The notes beneath the pieces were generated by a model. The model was not told the origin of the DNA and searched no databases. It was given only the letters and a program-made list of their open reading frames with translations. The translations under genes and the position numbers were made by a program. 64,000 nucleotides of DNA from Allohoeflea poritis (GTDB taxonomy: Bacteria > Pseudomonadota > Alphaproteobacteria > Rhizobiales > Rhizobiaceae), in NCBI RefSeq assembly GCF_027889715.1, contig NZ_JAPJZH010000001.1:186001-250000 (forward strand), written 5' to 3'. Shown here piece after piece: positions 19,616-29,099 of the stretch (within the stretch, counting starts at the first letter, position 1; every line of letters begins with the position of its first letter).

Positions 19616-20227
19616 ATGCACAGGAGTGAGGACCGTCTCAACATCTCTCCGCAGCTGCTGATCAAGGCCTATAGCTGCGGCCTGTTTCCCATGGCTGAGT
19701 CGGCGGAAGATCCGGAGGTATTCTGGGTCGAGCCGGAGGTTCGCGGGATCATACCGCTGGATCAGTTCCACATCCCGAAAAGCCTGGCCAAGACGTGCCG
19801 CCAAAACCGTTTCGAAGTGCGGATCAACACGGCTTTCACAGCGGTTATCGATGGCTGTGCGGAACCGGGGCCCGGACGCCGGAAAACATGGATCAACCGT
19901 ACGATCAGACGGCTCTATTGCCAGCTTCACGACCTCGGCCATGCACACAGCGTCGAAGCATGGCGTGATAATCAGCTCATTGGCGGACTTTATGGCGTTT
20001 CGCTGCGCGGCGCTTTCTTCGGCGAGAGCATGTTCTCGCGCGAACGGGATGCATCGAAAGTATGCCTCGTTCATCTTGTCAAACGACTGCGCCAGCAGGG
20101 ATTCATTCTGCTCGACACGCAATTCACCACCGAACATCTCAAACGGTTCGGCGCGATTGATGTGCCGAAAGAAGCCTACGATTCGCTTCTGAGCGAAGCC
20201 ATGATGCTGGAAGCCAATTTCGTTTGA
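19616..20227 (+). CDS. aat: Leucyl/phenylalanyl-tRNA--protein transferase
   Basis: A 203-residue aminoacyltransferase that adds Leu or Phe to proteins with N-terminal Arg or Lys, marking them for ClpAP (N-degron pathway). Motifs [46 protein letters not shown] and LLDTQF define the family. The ATG at 19616 gives the usual length; an in-frame ATG at 19577 would add 13 residues. The stop lies 5 bases from that of the convergent DUF2155 gene. Confidence 0.95.
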   Translation: MHRSEDRLNISPQLLIKAYSCGLFPMAESAEDPEVFWVEPEVRGIIPLDQFHIPKSLAKTCRQNRFEVRINTAFTAVIDGCAEPGPGRRKTWINRTIRRLYCQLHDLGHAHSVEAWRDNQLIGGLYGVSLRGAFFGESMFSRERDASKVCLVHLVKRLRQQGFILLDTQFTTEHLKRFGAIDVPKEAYDSLLSEAMMLEANFV

Positions 20228-20232
20228 TCCGG

Positions 20233-20694
20233 TCAGGTCGGCGGCGGGACTTCCGATTCCATGCGGCAATCCTTCAGCCAGACATCATAGACGGCGTGGT
20301 CCACGGCGTTGAGGCCGGGAGAATCGGCAAACATCCAGCCCGTGAAGATACGACGGATCTTTCGGTCGAGCGTGATTTCGTCGACCTCGACAAATGTCGT
20401 TGTCTTCGGCTTTTGCGTTTCGTCGCGGCTGTAGCAGACACGCGGGGTGACCTGCAGCGCCCCGAACTGAACCGTTTCGTTGATATAGACATCGAACGTA
20501 ATGATGCGGCCGGTAATCTTGTCGATACCGGAAAAGACGGCGACCTTGTTTGAGATGCGCGGATCCTGTGCCGGCGCGAGTTCCTGGGTCTCGACGTTAT
20601 CCTGGGCAAACGACATGCCCGGGATCAACGTGCACAACACCAGAAACAGGAACCTTGCGATGAGCTTGCCAACCATGTTCCAACGGGTCCGCAT
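20233..20694 (-). CDS. DUF2155 domain-containing exported protein
   Basis: A 153-residue protein with a signal peptide (hydrophobic core ARFLFLVLCTLIPG, cleavage after SFA-Q). The conserved DUF2155 body (KVAVFSGIDKITGR, RVCYSRDE, GWMFADSPGLNAVDHAVYDVWLKDC) is recognisable. Two conserved cysteines may form a disulfide. Molecular function is unknown; the family is widespread in alphaproteobacteria next to the NDUFA12 gene, as here. The frame is open to a GTG at 20709 directly abutting the upstream stop; I prefer ATG 20694, and ATG 20676 is also possible. Confidence 0.85.
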   Translation of the reverse strand: MRTRWNMVGKLIARFLFLVLCTLIPGMSFAQDNVETQELAPAQDPRISNKVAVFSGIDKITGRIITFDVYINETVQFGALQVTPRVCYSRDETQKPKTTTFVEVDEITLDRKIRRIFTGWMFADSPGLNAVDHAVYDVWLKDCRMESEVPPPT

Positions 20695-20709
20695 CCGTTT
20701 ATGGTGCAC

Positions 20710-21108
20710 CTAGGAACCGGGCGTCCAGGCGTCATAGTCGCCGGTGACGCGCGGACGGTGCGCGGGATTGAGGATCGAGCCCTTCGGCCGATAGGCAGCG
20801 CCGGTACCCGTATGGTTGGGCTCGTGCGGCTTCTGCCAATCGCGCGGCTCATAGGTTTCGTCTGCCGGCGAGATGTCCGTCCTGTGGTGCATCCAGCCAT
20901 GCCAGCCTGGCGGAATGGCGGAGGCTTCAGAGAGACCGTTGTAGATCACCCAGCGGCGGGTCCGGCCTTCGCTGTCCTTGTCGCCCTCATAGTAGACGTT
21001 GCCGAATTCGTCCTCACCAACCCTGGTTCCCTTGCGCCACGTATAGAACCGTGTTCCCGGAGTTGATCCGTTCCACCAGGTAAGCATATGGAGCAGGAAT
21101 TTCTTCAT
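20710..21108 (-). CDS. NADH:ubiquinone oxidoreductase accessory subunit, NDUFA12 family
   Basis: A 132-residue homologue of the eukaryotic complex I subunit NDUFA12 (B17.2), a supernumerary subunit shared by mitochondria and alphaproteobacteria. Typical features are the TWWNGSTPGTRFYTWRKG start, VGEDEFGNVYYEG, RRWVIYNG and the PPGWHGWMHHRTD core. It is encoded away from the main nuo operon, upstream of the DUF2155 gene with which it probably forms a transcript. Confidence 0.95.
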   Translation of the reverse strand: MKKFLLHMLTWWNGSTPGTRFYTWRKGTRVGEDEFGNVYYEGDKDSEGRTRRWVIYNGLSEASAIPPGWHGWMHHRTDISPADETYEPRDWQKPHEPNHTGTGAAYRPKGSILNPAHRPRVTGDYDAWTPGS

Positions 21109-21228
21109 GGATATCCTCGTGCGGAATTCAGCTCTCTGACCTTGTCGCCTTATGCCCCGCCCGGGCCGCGTTGTCCAGTTGCAAGACCCAACTGACGACG
21201 CGAATACGCCAATTGCGTGGCCGACTGC

Positions 21229-21717
21229 CTAATCGAGACTTCGCTCGAGAATGAGCGCGGGCAGTCCGGATTCGTCCTGGCCGCAATTGGCGGTTCGTCC
21301 GACCTCGACGAATCCCTTGTTCTGATAAAATTCAATGGCCTGCGCGTTGGTTTCCTCGACTTCAAGCCGGACCCGACTCGCCTCGGGAAACGAATCGATG
21401 ACCTCGTGCATCAGCAGGCCGCCGGCGCCCTTGCCCTGCGCGTCCGGAAGCACATAGAGCTGATGCAGGTCGATGACGCGACCGTCCTTGGACGACGCGA
21501 ATGCAACCGCGCAGATCCGCTCTCCTGCGTCGGCGACCACGAATTCGCTGTTCGGCTGTGTCAATCGCGGCCTCAGCGCAGCGATACTATGCCAGCTGTC
21601 GGTGATCTCGGTGACCTTATCGACACCGTAGATCCGGTCATAGGTGTCGTGCCATGTGGAAACCAGAAGCGACCGTATTTCGGCGAGATCCCGCTCGCTG
21701 GCCGTCCGAACCCACAT
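21229..21717 (-). CDS. GNAT-family N-acetyltransferase
   Basis: A 162-residue GCN5-related acetyltransferase. The acetyl-CoA motif A is seen as LYVLPDAQGKGAGGLLMHEV, followed by motif B (NAQAIEFYQNKGFVEVGR). The acceptor substrate is not predictable; RimI-like, antibiotic or small-metabolite roles are all possible. The gene starts 3 bases after the gatB stop region on the same strand, so it is probably translated from the gatB message. Confidence 0.88.
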   Translation of the reverse strand: MWVRTASERDLAEIRSLLVSTWHDTYDRIYGVDKVTEITDSWHSIAALRPRLTQPNSEFVVADAGERICAVAFASSKDGRVIDLHQLYVLPDAQGKGAGGLLMHEVIDSFPEASRVRLEVEETNAQAIEFYQNKGFVEVGRTANCGQDESGLPALILERSLD

Positions 21718-21720
21718 GCC

Positions 21721-23220
21721 CTACTCCACGCCGAGCTTCTTGCGCACCAGCGCATTGACCGCCTGCGGGTTCGCCTTGCCTTGCGTCGCCTTCATGACCT
21801 GGCCAACGAACCAGCCGGCCATGGACGGCTTTTCCTTGACCTGCGCAGCCTTGTCCGCATTGGCGGCAATCACCTCGTCGACAGCGGCTTCGATAGCCCC
21901 GGTGTCGGTTACCTGTTTCATGCCGCGCTCTTCGACAATCGCGTTCGGGTCGCCGCCTTCCGTCCAGACGATCTCGAACAGGTCCTTGGCGATCTTGCCC
22001 GAGATCGTGCCTTCCTTGATCAGATCGATGATGGCACCGAGCTGATCCGGCGAGACAGGCGTTTCTTCAATCGTGCTGCCCGCCTTGTTGAGCGCGCCCA
22101 GCAGATCATTGATGACCCAGTTTGCCGCCGTCTTGCCGTCGCGCCCGGATGCCACGGCCTCGAAATAATCCGCAATGGATTTCTCCGACACCAGGATCGA
22201 CGCATCATAGGCGGAAAGCCCCATATCGGCCATCAGCCGGTCCTTCTTGTCGTCCGGAAGTTCCGGAAGGCCCGCCTTCAATGCCTCGACAAAGGCATCG
22301 TCAAATTCGAGCGGCAGAAGATCCGGATCCGGGAAATAGCGATAGTCATGCGCGTCTTCCTTGGAGCGCATGGACCGTGTCTCGCCCTTGCCCGGATCGA
22401 ACAGCCTTGTTTCCTGATCGATGCTGCCGCCATCTTCCAGGATGGCGATCTGGCGGCGCGCCTCGTGTTCGATCGCCTGGCCGACGAAACGAATGGAGTT
22501 CACATTCTTGATCTCGCAACGGGTGCCGAATTCCTCGCCAACCCGACGCACCGAAACGTTGACGTCGGCGCGCATGGACCCTTCGTCCATATTGCCGTCG
22601 CAGGTGCCGAGATAGCGCAGGATGGTGCGCAGCTTGGTGAGGTACGCTTTCGCCTCGTCCGATGAACGAAGATCCGGCTTGGAGACGATCTCCATCAGCG
22701 CCACGCCCGAGCGATTCAGATCGACATAGCTCATGGACGGATGCTGGTCGTGCATCGACTTGCCGGCATCCTGCTCCAGATGCAGCCGCTCGATGCCGAT
22801 CTCGATGTCCTCGAAATCGCCTTTCTTGTCGGGACCGACGGAAATGATGATGGTCCCCTCTCCGACTATCGGGTCCTTGTACTGCGATATCTGGTAGCCC
22901 TGCGGCAAATCCGGATAAAAGTAGTTCTTGCGATCGAAGATCGAACGGTGATTGATCTTCGCTTTCAGCCCGAGGCCGGTGCGCACGGCCTGGCGTACGC
23001 ATTCCTCGTTGATCACGGGCAGCATGCCGGGCATTGCCGCATCAACCAGCGACACATTGTCGTTCGGCGCGTTGCCGAATTCCGTCGAGGCGCCCGAAAA
23101 CAGCTTCGAATTCGACAGCACCTGGGCATGGACCTCCATGCCGATGATGACTTCCCACTCACCGGTGGCTCCCGGAATCAGTCGCTTGGGTTCTGGCGTG
23201 CGTGTGTCGATTATCGTCAT
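21721..23220 (-). CDS. gatB: Asp-tRNA(Asn)/Glu-tRNA(Gln) amidotransferase subunit B
   Basis: A 499-residue GatB, which phosphorylates and amidates mischarged Glu-tRNA-Gln (and Asp-tRNA-Asn) using ammonia supplied by GatA. Signatures include [48 protein letters not shown] and the C-terminal YqeY/GatB tail domain (about residues 350-499) for tRNA binding. Length is normal. gatC and gatA are not in the window. Confidence 0.97.
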   Translation of the reverse strand: MTIIDTRTPEPKRLIPGATGEWEVIIGMEVHAQVLSNSKLFSGASTEFGNAPNDNVSLVDAAMPGMLPVINEECVRQAVRTGLGLKAKINHRSIFDRKNYFYPDLPQGYQISQYKDPIVGEGTIIISVGPDKKGDFEDIEIGIERLHLEQDAGKSMHDQHPSMSYVDLNRSGVALMEIVSKPDLRSSDEAKAYLTKLRTILRYLGTCDGNMDEGSMRADVNVSVRRVGEEFGTRCEIKNVNSIRFVGQAIEHEARRQIAILEDGGSIDQETRLFDPGKGETRSMRSKEDAHDYRYFPDPDLLPLEFDDAFVEALKAGLPELPDDKKDRLMADMGLSAYDASILVSEKSIADYFEAVASGRDGKTAANWVINDLLGALNKAGSTIEETPVSPDQLGAIIDLIKEGTISGKIAKDLFEIVWTEGGDPNAIVEERGMKQVTDTGAIEAAVDEVIAANADKAAQVKEKPSMAGWFVGQVMKATQGKANPQAVNALVRKKLGVE

Positions 23221-23282
23221 TTCGAAGCTTCTTGCCGCTTGATTTTACAGGAAAACGATTGGGTTGTTAGGCCGCGATATCG

Positions 23283-23587
23283 GTTAGAGCAAAGGGCGTG
23301 AATATGGCATCATTTGATGGCGGTCAATCGGTTCACTCGGCAAGGCGCGTCGCGCCGCGCGATGTGGTGCATCGGGCAAGCGGCGCAACACAGCCGATGG
23401 CCGATTGTCCGCCACCCTTGCGGGGCCTTTCGTGTTGAAACACAGCGGTGAGCGGGCCGTGCGATTTTGCCCACTGGCGTCGTTGGCCCGCACTTGTGGT
23501 GGGGATACACCACGGCGTGCGAGCCGCCTCGCCAGAGAACCAAATCGCACGGTCAAATGGTGCCATATTCACGCCCTTTGCTCTAAC
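23283..23587. repeat. Inverted-repeat element with 27-bp perfect terminal arms
   Basis: Positions 23283-23309 are the exact reverse complement of 23561-23587 (starting GTTAGAGCAAAGGGCGTG). With one mismatch the match extends inward to about 35 bp, and looser similarity continues for roughly 40 more. The whole unit is about 305 bp. I see no target-site duplication. The minus strand has a 77-codon open frame (23333-23566) starting just inside one arm, without a good ribosome-binding site. The layout suggests a non-autonomous mobile or palindromic repeat; copy number cannot be judged here. Confidence 0.7.
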
Positions 23588-23671
23588 CCAATGCTCAGAC
23601 AGGTTCAAGCCTTTCCGCCTGCGGGGCAAGCTGCGGCAGGACACCGCACCGGGCCGGATTCGCCGAAAAGT

Positions 23672-23685
23672 TTGACATAAATCAA
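23672..23685 (+). promoter_or_regulatory. FNR/FixK-type anaerobox
   Basis: TTGACATAAATCAA fits the consensus TTGAY-N4-RTCAA with perfect half-sites. It lies 63 bases upstream of the DUF6455 gene start, a reasonable distance for an activator site. It predicts low-oxygen induction of that gene. Confidence 0.75.
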
Positions 23686-23748
23686 ATTGTGCGAATTTCA
23701 GCGGGCGTAATATCAGCCACGAACGGCAAAATGAACGGAGGGATGACT

Positions 23749-24021
23749 ATGAATCTTAAGCGCTTTTTGTCCCGCATTGACCGTCATGCCGGCCTGTTTG
23801 AGCGTATGACGGTAAAGCTTGGACTCCGCAAGGAGCTTTCCGAGTTGAACAATGTCGGGCCGATCTATCGCAGAGCCGCCATGCGGTGCCTGAGTTGTGA
23901 AAAGGCCGATGAATGTCAGGCGTGGCTGGAAACAAGGAATGAACCGGCAAACGCACCCGAGTACTGCCGCAACCGCGGACTGTTCTCACGGCTCAAAGCA
24001 ACGCATGCGTTGCACCACTAA
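23749..24021 (+). CDS. DUF6455 family small cysteine-containing protein
   Basis: A 90-residue cytoplasmic protein with a basic amphipathic N terminus and a C-terminal cysteine cluster: CLSCEKADEC followed by PEYCRNR. The pattern recalls DUF6455 proteins and could bind a metal or FeS cluster. The ribosome-binding GGAGGG at 23737-23742 lies 6 bases before ATG 23749 but abuts the in-frame ATG at 23743, so I take 23749. An anaerobox upstream and a cytochrome oxidase operon downstream suggest a link to respiration or low oxygen. Function unknown. Confidence 0.75.
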   Translation: MNLKRFLSRIDRHAGLFERMTVKLGLRKELSELNNVGPIYRRAAMRCLSCEKADECQAWLETRNEPANAPEYCRNRGLFSRLKATHALHH

Positions 24022-24023
24022 TT

Positions 24024-24059
24024 GAAATGGTCCGCGCGGTATCCGCAGCGGACCATTTC
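24024..24059 (+). terminator. Long perfect hairpin after the DUF6455 gene
   Basis: A 12-bp perfect stem (GAAATGGTCCGC with GCGGACCATTTC) around a 12-base loop, starting 3 bases after the stop. There is no T-run, so it may be a 3'-end stabiliser ahead of the true terminator at 24095. Confidence 0.55.
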
Positions 24060-24094
24060 CAAACAGCTCCCTATGGGAGAGTATCCCTCAACTC

Positions 24095-24128
24095 GCCCCG
24101 GTCGTTAACGCGATCCGGGGCCTTTTTT
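24095..24128 (+). terminator. Rho-independent terminator
   Basis: Stem GCCCCGG/CCGGGGC with a 13-base loop, followed by CTTTTTT. It ends the DUF6455 transcript before the cyo operon. The remaining bases up to cyoA (24129-24357) should hold the cyo promoter, but I see no convincing operator there. Confidence 0.8.
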
Positions 24129-24357
24129 GTTGCACAACCCTCCCATAATTGCCGGTTCGCGTAAAGCTCGCTGCGGTTGTATATTCGATATACTGCCATC
24201 CTACGTGTGTTCCTTGAGGAAAATCCGATGGCCGGCTTGTCAACGATCAGGACCGCCGTAAGATGAGGCTCGACTCGTTCGCAAAGCCTGATTGAATCGA
24301 ACGCCGCAGGCTGCTCAAACCCTTGGTAGGGATGGACAAGTGGATATCAAAGCCGGG

Positions 24358-25227
24358 ATGCGACGACTGAATAGGCTGCCGGTGCTGCTGACCGCCCCGT
24401 TGCTGTCGGGCTGCGGCCTCGGCACGGCTCCCATCCTCAACCCGAAAGGCCCGATCGCACTTGCAGAGCGCGATTTGCTGTTCACCGCCTTCTACCTGAT
24501 GTTGATCGTCGTGATACCGGTCTTTGTGCTGGCATTCGTGTTCGTGTGGCGCTACCGGGCAAACGGCGGCAAGGGGCAATACAAGCCCGACTGGTCTTAT
24601 TCTGCCGGCATCGACGCGCTTATCTGGCTTGTACCCGCCCTGCTCGTCGCGGCGATCGGCTATCTTCTCTGGACGGAGACACACAAGCTCGATCCCTACA
24701 AGGCGATTGCCGGTACGGAGAATCCCATCGAGGTCGAGGTCGTCGCGCAGGACTGGAAGTGGCTGTTCATCTATCCCGAATACGGCATTGCGACAGTCAA
24801 CGAGCTGGCATTTCCGCAGGAGCGGCCGCTGTCGCTGCGAATCACATCCGACACGGTGATGAACTCCTTCATGATCCCGGCACTTGGCGGTCAGATCTAC
24901 GCCATGGCCGGCATGACCAGCCGGCTGCACCTGATCGCCGATGAGACGGGGCAGTTCACCGGCCGCAATACCATGTTCAGCGGCGATGGTTTCGCCGATC
25001 AGCATTTCCAGGCGCATTCCATGACCAATGAGGATTTCAACGCCTGGGTCCAAAAAGTCAGGCAATCGCAGACGGCGCTGGATGAGGTCGCATACGCCAC
25101 GCTGGCCCAGCCGAGTGTCGCGCACGATGTCGAATATTATTCGACCTACGAGGCGAACCTGTTCGAGACCATTCTGGCGAAATATGCTGCGCGGCCGGCA
25201 CATTCGGCGGCCGGAATGGAACAGTAG
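24358..25227 (+). CDS. cyoA: Cytochrome o ubiquinol oxidase subunit II
   Basis: A 289-residue lipoprotein subunit of a bo3-type quinol oxidase. The signal ends in lipobox LLSGC (Cys19 from this start). Two transmembrane helices follow (about residues 43-68 and 88-107), then a periplasmic cupredoxin domain. That domain lacks the CuA cysteines (the region reads GGQIYAMAGMTSRLHL), so the electron donor is quinol, not cytochrome c. A GTG at 24340 with GGTAGGGATGG upstream is an alternative start. First gene of cyoABCD. Confidence 0.93.
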   Translation: MRRLNRLPVLLTAPLLSGCGLGTAPILNPKGPIALAERDLLFTAFYLMLIVVIPVFVLAFVFVWRYRANGGKGQYKPDWSYSAGIDALIWLVPALLVAAIGYLLWTETHKLDPYKAIAGTENPIEVEVVAQDWKWLFIYPEYGIATVNELAFPQERPLSLRITSDTVMNSFMIPALGGQIYAMAGMTSRLHLIADETGQFTGRNTMFSGDGFADQHFQAHSMTNEDFNAWVQKVRQSQTALDEVAYATLAQPSVAHDVEYYSTYEANLFETILAKYAARPAHSAAGMEQ

Positions 25228-25245
25228 CCCGAAACGGAGGCGAGC

Positions 25246-27279
25246 ATGCTCGGAAAACTGACGATCGATGCACTTCCGTTCTACAGCTGGGTCGCAATGG
25301 CCGGCGCCGGCGTGACCGTCGGCGGCGGTCTGCTCGTGGTCGCCATCATCACCTATCTCGGCGCCTGGCGTTATCTGTGGACCGAATGGCTGACAAGCGT
25401 CGACCACAAGAAGATCGGCATCATGTATATCGTGCTGGCGCTGGTCATGCTGATCCGCGGTTTCATCGACGCGATCATGATGCGCGCCCAGCAGGCCTTT
25501 GCACTGAACTCGGACGGCTACCTGCCACCGGAGCACTTCGAGCAGATCTTCACCTCGCACGGCACGATCATGGTGTTTTTCATGGCGATGCCGTTCCTGA
25601 CTGGGCTTTTCAATATCGTCGCGCCGCAGCAGATCGGCGCGCGCGACGTCGCCTTTCCATTCATGAACTCCATCAGCCTGTGGCTGACGGCGGCCGGCGC
25701 GGGCCTGGTGCTTGTCTCACTCGTCATCGGCAAGTTCTCGACTGCCGGCTGGACGGGATATCCGCCTTATTCCGGTATCGAGTTCAATCCCGGTGTCGGT
25801 GTCGACTACTGGCTCTGGGCGCTGCTCGTCAGCGGTGTCGGCAGCACCATGACCGGCATCAATTTCGTGGTGACTATCCTGAAGAAACGCGCGCCCGGCA
25901 TGACGCTCATGCGCATGCCGATGTTCGCCTGGACAACGCTGGTCGTCAGTATCCTGATCGCTTTTTCCTTCCCGGCCCTGACCGTCGTCGCGATCCAGCT
26001 CGGCCTCGATCGTTATCTCGGCTTTCATTTCTTCACCAATGGCGATGGCGGAAACATGATGAATTTCGCCAATCTGCTTTGGATCTGGGGCCATCCGGAA
26101 GTCTATATCCTCATCCTGCCCGCCTTCGGCGTCTACTCTGAGGTCGTTGCGACCTTCTCCGGCAAGCGCCTGTTCGGATACGATTCGCTCGTCTATGCCA
26201 CCGGCTGCATCGGCATCCTGTCCTTCACTGTTTGGCTGCATCACTTCTTCACCATGGGCTCCAGCGCCAATGTGAACGCGTTCTTCGGCATCGCGACCAT
26301 GATCATCGCCGTACCGACCGGGGTGAAGGTGTTCGACTGGCTGTTCACCATGTTCCGGGGCCGCATCGTGTTTCACCCGTCCATGTACTGGACGATCGGC
26401 TTCATCGTCACCTTCGTGATCGGCGGTGTCAGCGGCGTCCTGCTTGCCCTGCCGCCGGCCGACTACCTGATGCACAATTCGACCTTCCTGGTGGCGCATT
26501 TCCACAACATGCTGATTCCCGGCGCCCTGTTCGGCTACCTGGCCGGCATGAACTACTGGTTCCCGAAGGCCTTCGGGTTCAAGCTCGACGAGACATGGGG
26601 CATCCGCGCCTTCTGGTTCTGGATTATCGGGTTCTACCTCGCCTTCATGCCGCTCTATGTGCTGGGTTTCATGGGCATGGTGCGCCGCATGGAGCACTAC
26701 AACGTTCCGGAATGGCAACCCTACCTGGTGGTCGCGGCGATCGGCGCGGTCTTTGTCCTAGTCGGCATCTTCTGCATCGCAATGCAGCTCTATGTCAGCG
26801 TGCGCGACAGGGCACAGGCGGTCGATACGACGGGCGACCCATGGAACGGCCGGACGCTCGAATGGGCGACCTCGTCACCGCCGGCACCCTATAATTTCGC
26901 GATCATCCCTAAGGTCGAGGACATCGACGCCTTCGCCGACATGAAACGACGCGGCGTGGTCGGCGCGAAACCGGAACGCTACGAAGACATAACGATGCCG
27001 AAAAACACCGCTGCTGGCGTGTTCCTCGGCGCGGGCGGCTTCGTCCTCGGCTTTGCCATGATCTGGCACATCTGGTGGCTGGCCGCGCTGTGCCTCGTCG
27101 CAGCGGTGGCGATCCTGATCATGAGGGCCAGCAATGACGATGACGAGTTCACGATCCCCGCGGCCGAGGTCGAGGCAATCGAGAGCAAGCGTCAGCACTC
27201 GACCCTGAAGCTTCCGACCGACCAGCCGGAACCGGGCGTGGACCCTGCCGGAAAGCAACCGATGCCGGGGAATATCTGA
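25246..27279 (+). CDS. cyoB: Cytochrome o ubiquinol oxidase subunit I
   Basis: A 677-residue heme-copper oxidase catalytic subunit with about 15 membrane helices. It reduces O2 to water and pumps protons. Ligands are visible: [12 protein letters not shown] (low-spin heme His), [14 protein letters not shown] (CuB His plus cross-linked Tyr), WLHHFF (two CuB His) and [10 protein letters not shown] (heme o3 and heme b His). Length and extended termini match CyoB rather than CtaD. Strong ACGGAGG site; 18-base gap to cyoA. Confidence 0.97.
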   Translation: MLGKLTIDALPFYSWVAMAGAGVTVGGGLLVVAIITYLGAWRYLWTEWLTSVDHKKIGIMYIVLALVMLIRGFIDAIMMRAQQAFALNSDGYLPPEHFEQIFTSHGTIMVFFMAMPFLTGLFNIVAPQQIGARDVAFPFMNSISLWLTAAGAGLVLVSLVIGKFSTAGWTGYPPYSGIEFNPGVGVDYWLWALLVSGVGSTMTGINFVVTILKKRAPGMTLMRMPMFAWTTLVVSILIAFSFPALTVVAIQLGLDRYLGFHFFTNGDGGNMMNFANLLWIWGHPEVYILILPAFGVYSEVVATFSGKRLFGYDSLVYATGCIGILSFTVWLHHFFTMGSSANVNAFFGIATMIIAVPTGVKVFDWLFTMFRGRIVFHPSMYWTIGFIVTFVIGGVSGVLLALPPADYLMHNSTFLVAHFHNMLIPGALFGYLAGMNYWFPKAFGFKLDETWGIRAFWFWIIGFYLAFMPLYVLGFMGMVRRMEHYNVPEWQPYLVVAAIGAVFVLVGIFCIAMQLYVSVRDRAQAVDTTGDPWNGRTLEWATSSPPAPYNFAIIPKVEDIDAFADMKRRGVVGAKPERYEDITMPKNTAAGVFLGAGGFVLGFAMIWHIWWLAALCLVAAVAILIMRASNDDDEFTIPAAEVEAIESKRQHSTLKLPTDQPEPGVDPAGKQPMPGNI

Positions 27280-27280
27280 C

Positions 27281-27898
27281 ATGGCGATCGCTGACACACA
27301 CCCTGCTCACGAAGAACCGGCTGTTCATCTCGGCGGCGGCGAGGAATTCGAGGAACGCGAATTCGGGTTCTGGCTTTACCTGATGACCGATGCGGTGATC
27401 TTCGCCCTCTTATTCGCGACCTATGTGGTGATGAGCGGCAATATCGCCGCCGGACCCGACGCCAAATCGCTGTTCAGCCTGCCGCATACGGCGGGCGAGA
27501 CACTGCTGCTACTGTGCTCGAGCATAACCTTCGGTTTCGCCACGCTGGCGTCGCTCGCGGGTCAGAGCGGCCGTGTCATCCAGTGGCTGATCGTGACGAT
27601 GCTGCTCGGCGCAGGATTTGTCGCCATGGAGATCATCGAATTCGCCGGCATGATCAGCGCCGGCGCCGGACCGGGAACGAGCGGGTTCCTGTCGGCCTTC
27701 CTCACGCTGGTCGGCACCCATGGTCTGCATGTCAGCCTCGGCATTGTGGGGATTGCCGTAATGGCGGTTCAGGTTTCCATCAAGGGGCTCACCAATCCGG
27801 TGCGTTCGCGGCTCTACCGGCTCGGCCTGTTCTGGCATTTCCTTGACATTATCTGGATCGGGATCTTCTCGGTCGTCTATCTGCCGGGGGTCATGTGA
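27281..27898 (+). CDS. cyoC: Cytochrome o ubiquinol oxidase subunit III
   Basis: A 205-residue five-helix membrane subunit. The start EFEEREFGFWLYLMTD and the block LTLVGTHGLHVSLGIVGI are characteristic of CyoC/CoxC. It stabilises subunit I and proton pumping. It starts one base after the cyoB stop and its TGA overlaps the cyoD ATG (ATGTGATG), showing tight translational coupling. Confidence 0.96.
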   Translation: MAIADTHPAHEEPAVHLGGGEEFEEREFGFWLYLMTDAVIFALLFATYVVMSGNIAAGPDAKSLFSLPHTAGETLLLLCSSITFGFATLASLAGQSGRVIQWLIVTMLLGAGFVAMEIIEFAGMISAGAGPGTSGFLSAFLTLVGTHGLHVSLGIVGIAVMAVQVSIKGLTNPVRSRLYRLGLFWHFLDIIWIGIFSVVYLPGVM

Positions 27899-28209
27899 TG
27901 CAAAAACCGGCCGGCACGCACACCCACAAATCCTATCTCACGGGTTTTGTTCTTGCGCTTATCCTGACGATCATTCCCTTCGCACTGGTCTGGGCGGGCG
28001 CCCTGCCCGTCATGGCAACGCTGATCGCGATCGTTGTTGCCGCTGTCGCGCAGATGCTGGTGCATATGTATTATTTCCTGCACCTCAATTTCAGGACCAC
28101 GCCGCGTGACAACATCCTGGCACTGGCTTTCGCCATTGTGCTCATCTGCATCCTTGTCGGCGGCACACTCTGGATCATGTTCGACCTGCATTACCGGATG
28201 ATGGGCTGA
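27898..28209 (+). CDS. cyoD: Cytochrome o ubiquinol oxidase subunit IV
   Basis: A 103-residue subunit with three membrane helices (about residues 15-36, 40-62 and 73-95), and the conserved THKSYLTGF start and HMYYFLHL motif of CyoD. It assists assembly of the CuB site. It overlaps the cyoC stop by one base. No heme O synthase (cyoE) follows, so that function must be encoded elsewhere. Confidence 0.95.
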   Translation: MQKPAGTHTHKSYLTGFVLALILTIIPFALVWAGALPVMATLIAIVVAAVAQMLVHMYYFLHLNFRTTPRDNILALAFAIVLICILVGGTLWIMFDLHYRMMG

Positions 28210-28373
28210 ACGGCCAGGAAATCACCCCCTGCATCGCATAATTCTCGCAGCCCGAAGGAAAGCACTTCGAGAACCACACAATCGTGTTCGCGTCAATCCT
28301 CCCGCAAGGTCCGCGTGGTAACTATTCGTTAACCCCGATTCAAATAGTGTCGGGTTAAGGATTGTTAACGAAG

Positions 28374-29069
28374 ATGACCGAAGTGCTAACCGACACCAAA
28401 CCAATACGCCTCAAGGGACGCTCCTTCCTTGCGCTGGTGCTGAGCCCCGAGCCGCCATTCGATGACTGGCTGGCACGGCTTGACGACCTTGCGGCGCGTT
28501 CGGCGGGTTTCTTCCTTCGGCGTCCGATCGTACTCGACGTGGACGGGCTCGATATTGACGGCGATGAACTGCGCGGTCTGATCGGCCAGCTCAAGGAACG
28601 GCATGTGCGCATCATGGGCATCGAGGGGGCTGACCCTTCCCTGCTCGGCAGTGACATCCCTCCGGCAATGACCGGCGGTCTTCCGGCCTCCGACATGGAG
28701 GCACCGGAAGAGGACGCGGCGGAGATCGACGGCGAAGCGCCGGCTCCCTCGCTGATGGTGACCCAGCCGGTTCGTTCCGGACAGCTCCTGTCTTCGGAGG
28801 GCGATATTACAATCGTCGGTTCGGTGGCATCGGGCGCCGAGGTCGTCGCCGGCGGTTCGGTGCATGTCTACGGCACCATTCGCGGCCGCGTCATCGCGGG
28901 CTCCATGGGCAATGCCGAGGCGAGGATTTTCTGTCGCAAGCTCGAAGCTGAGCTTGTCGCCATCGCGGGCTACTACAAGACATCCGAGGATCTTGAAGAG
29001 GAACTGCGCGGACAGGCCGTGCAGCTCCGGCTGGAGAATGAAGCAATCCTGGGGGACACACTCGGCTGA
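28374..29069 (+). CDS. minC: Septum site-determining protein MinC
   Basis: A 231-residue FtsZ inhibitor. The N-terminal domain (about residues 1-105) blocks FtsZ polymers. The C-terminal beta-helix (about 130-225) has MinC repeats (GDITIVGSVASGAEVVAGGSV, GTIRGRVIAG) and binds MinD. First gene of minCDE; the ATG at 28374 follows GTTAACGAAG without a strong ribosome site. Confidence 0.95.
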   Translation: MTEVLTDTKPIRLKGRSFLALVLSPEPPFDDWLARLDDLAARSAGFFLRRPIVLDVDGLDIDGDELRGLIGQLKERHVRIMGIEGADPSLLGSDIPPAMTGGLPASDMEAPEEDAAEIDGEAPAPSLMVTQPVRSGQLLSSEGDITIVGSVASGAEVVAGGSVHVYGTIRGRVIAGSMGNAEARIFCRKLEAELVAIAGYYKTSEDLEEELRGQAVQLRLENEAILGDTLG

Positions 29070-29099
29070 GCCTATGGCCGGCCAATTAAGGAGAAGGAT

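Noticed and set aside
21217-22665. 482-codon plus-strand frame
   Set aside because: It runs antisense to the GNAT gene and gatB, both with full family motifs; no ribosome-binding site or domain.
23333-23566. 77-codon minus-strand frame inside the inverted-repeat element
   Set aside because: It starts just inside the repeat arm and lacks a good ribosome-binding site; more likely a by-product of the element than a gene.
24247-25560. 437-codon minus-strand frame opposite cyoA/cyoB
   Set aside because: Antisense shadow; cyoA has a lipobox and conserved helices, this frame has nothing.
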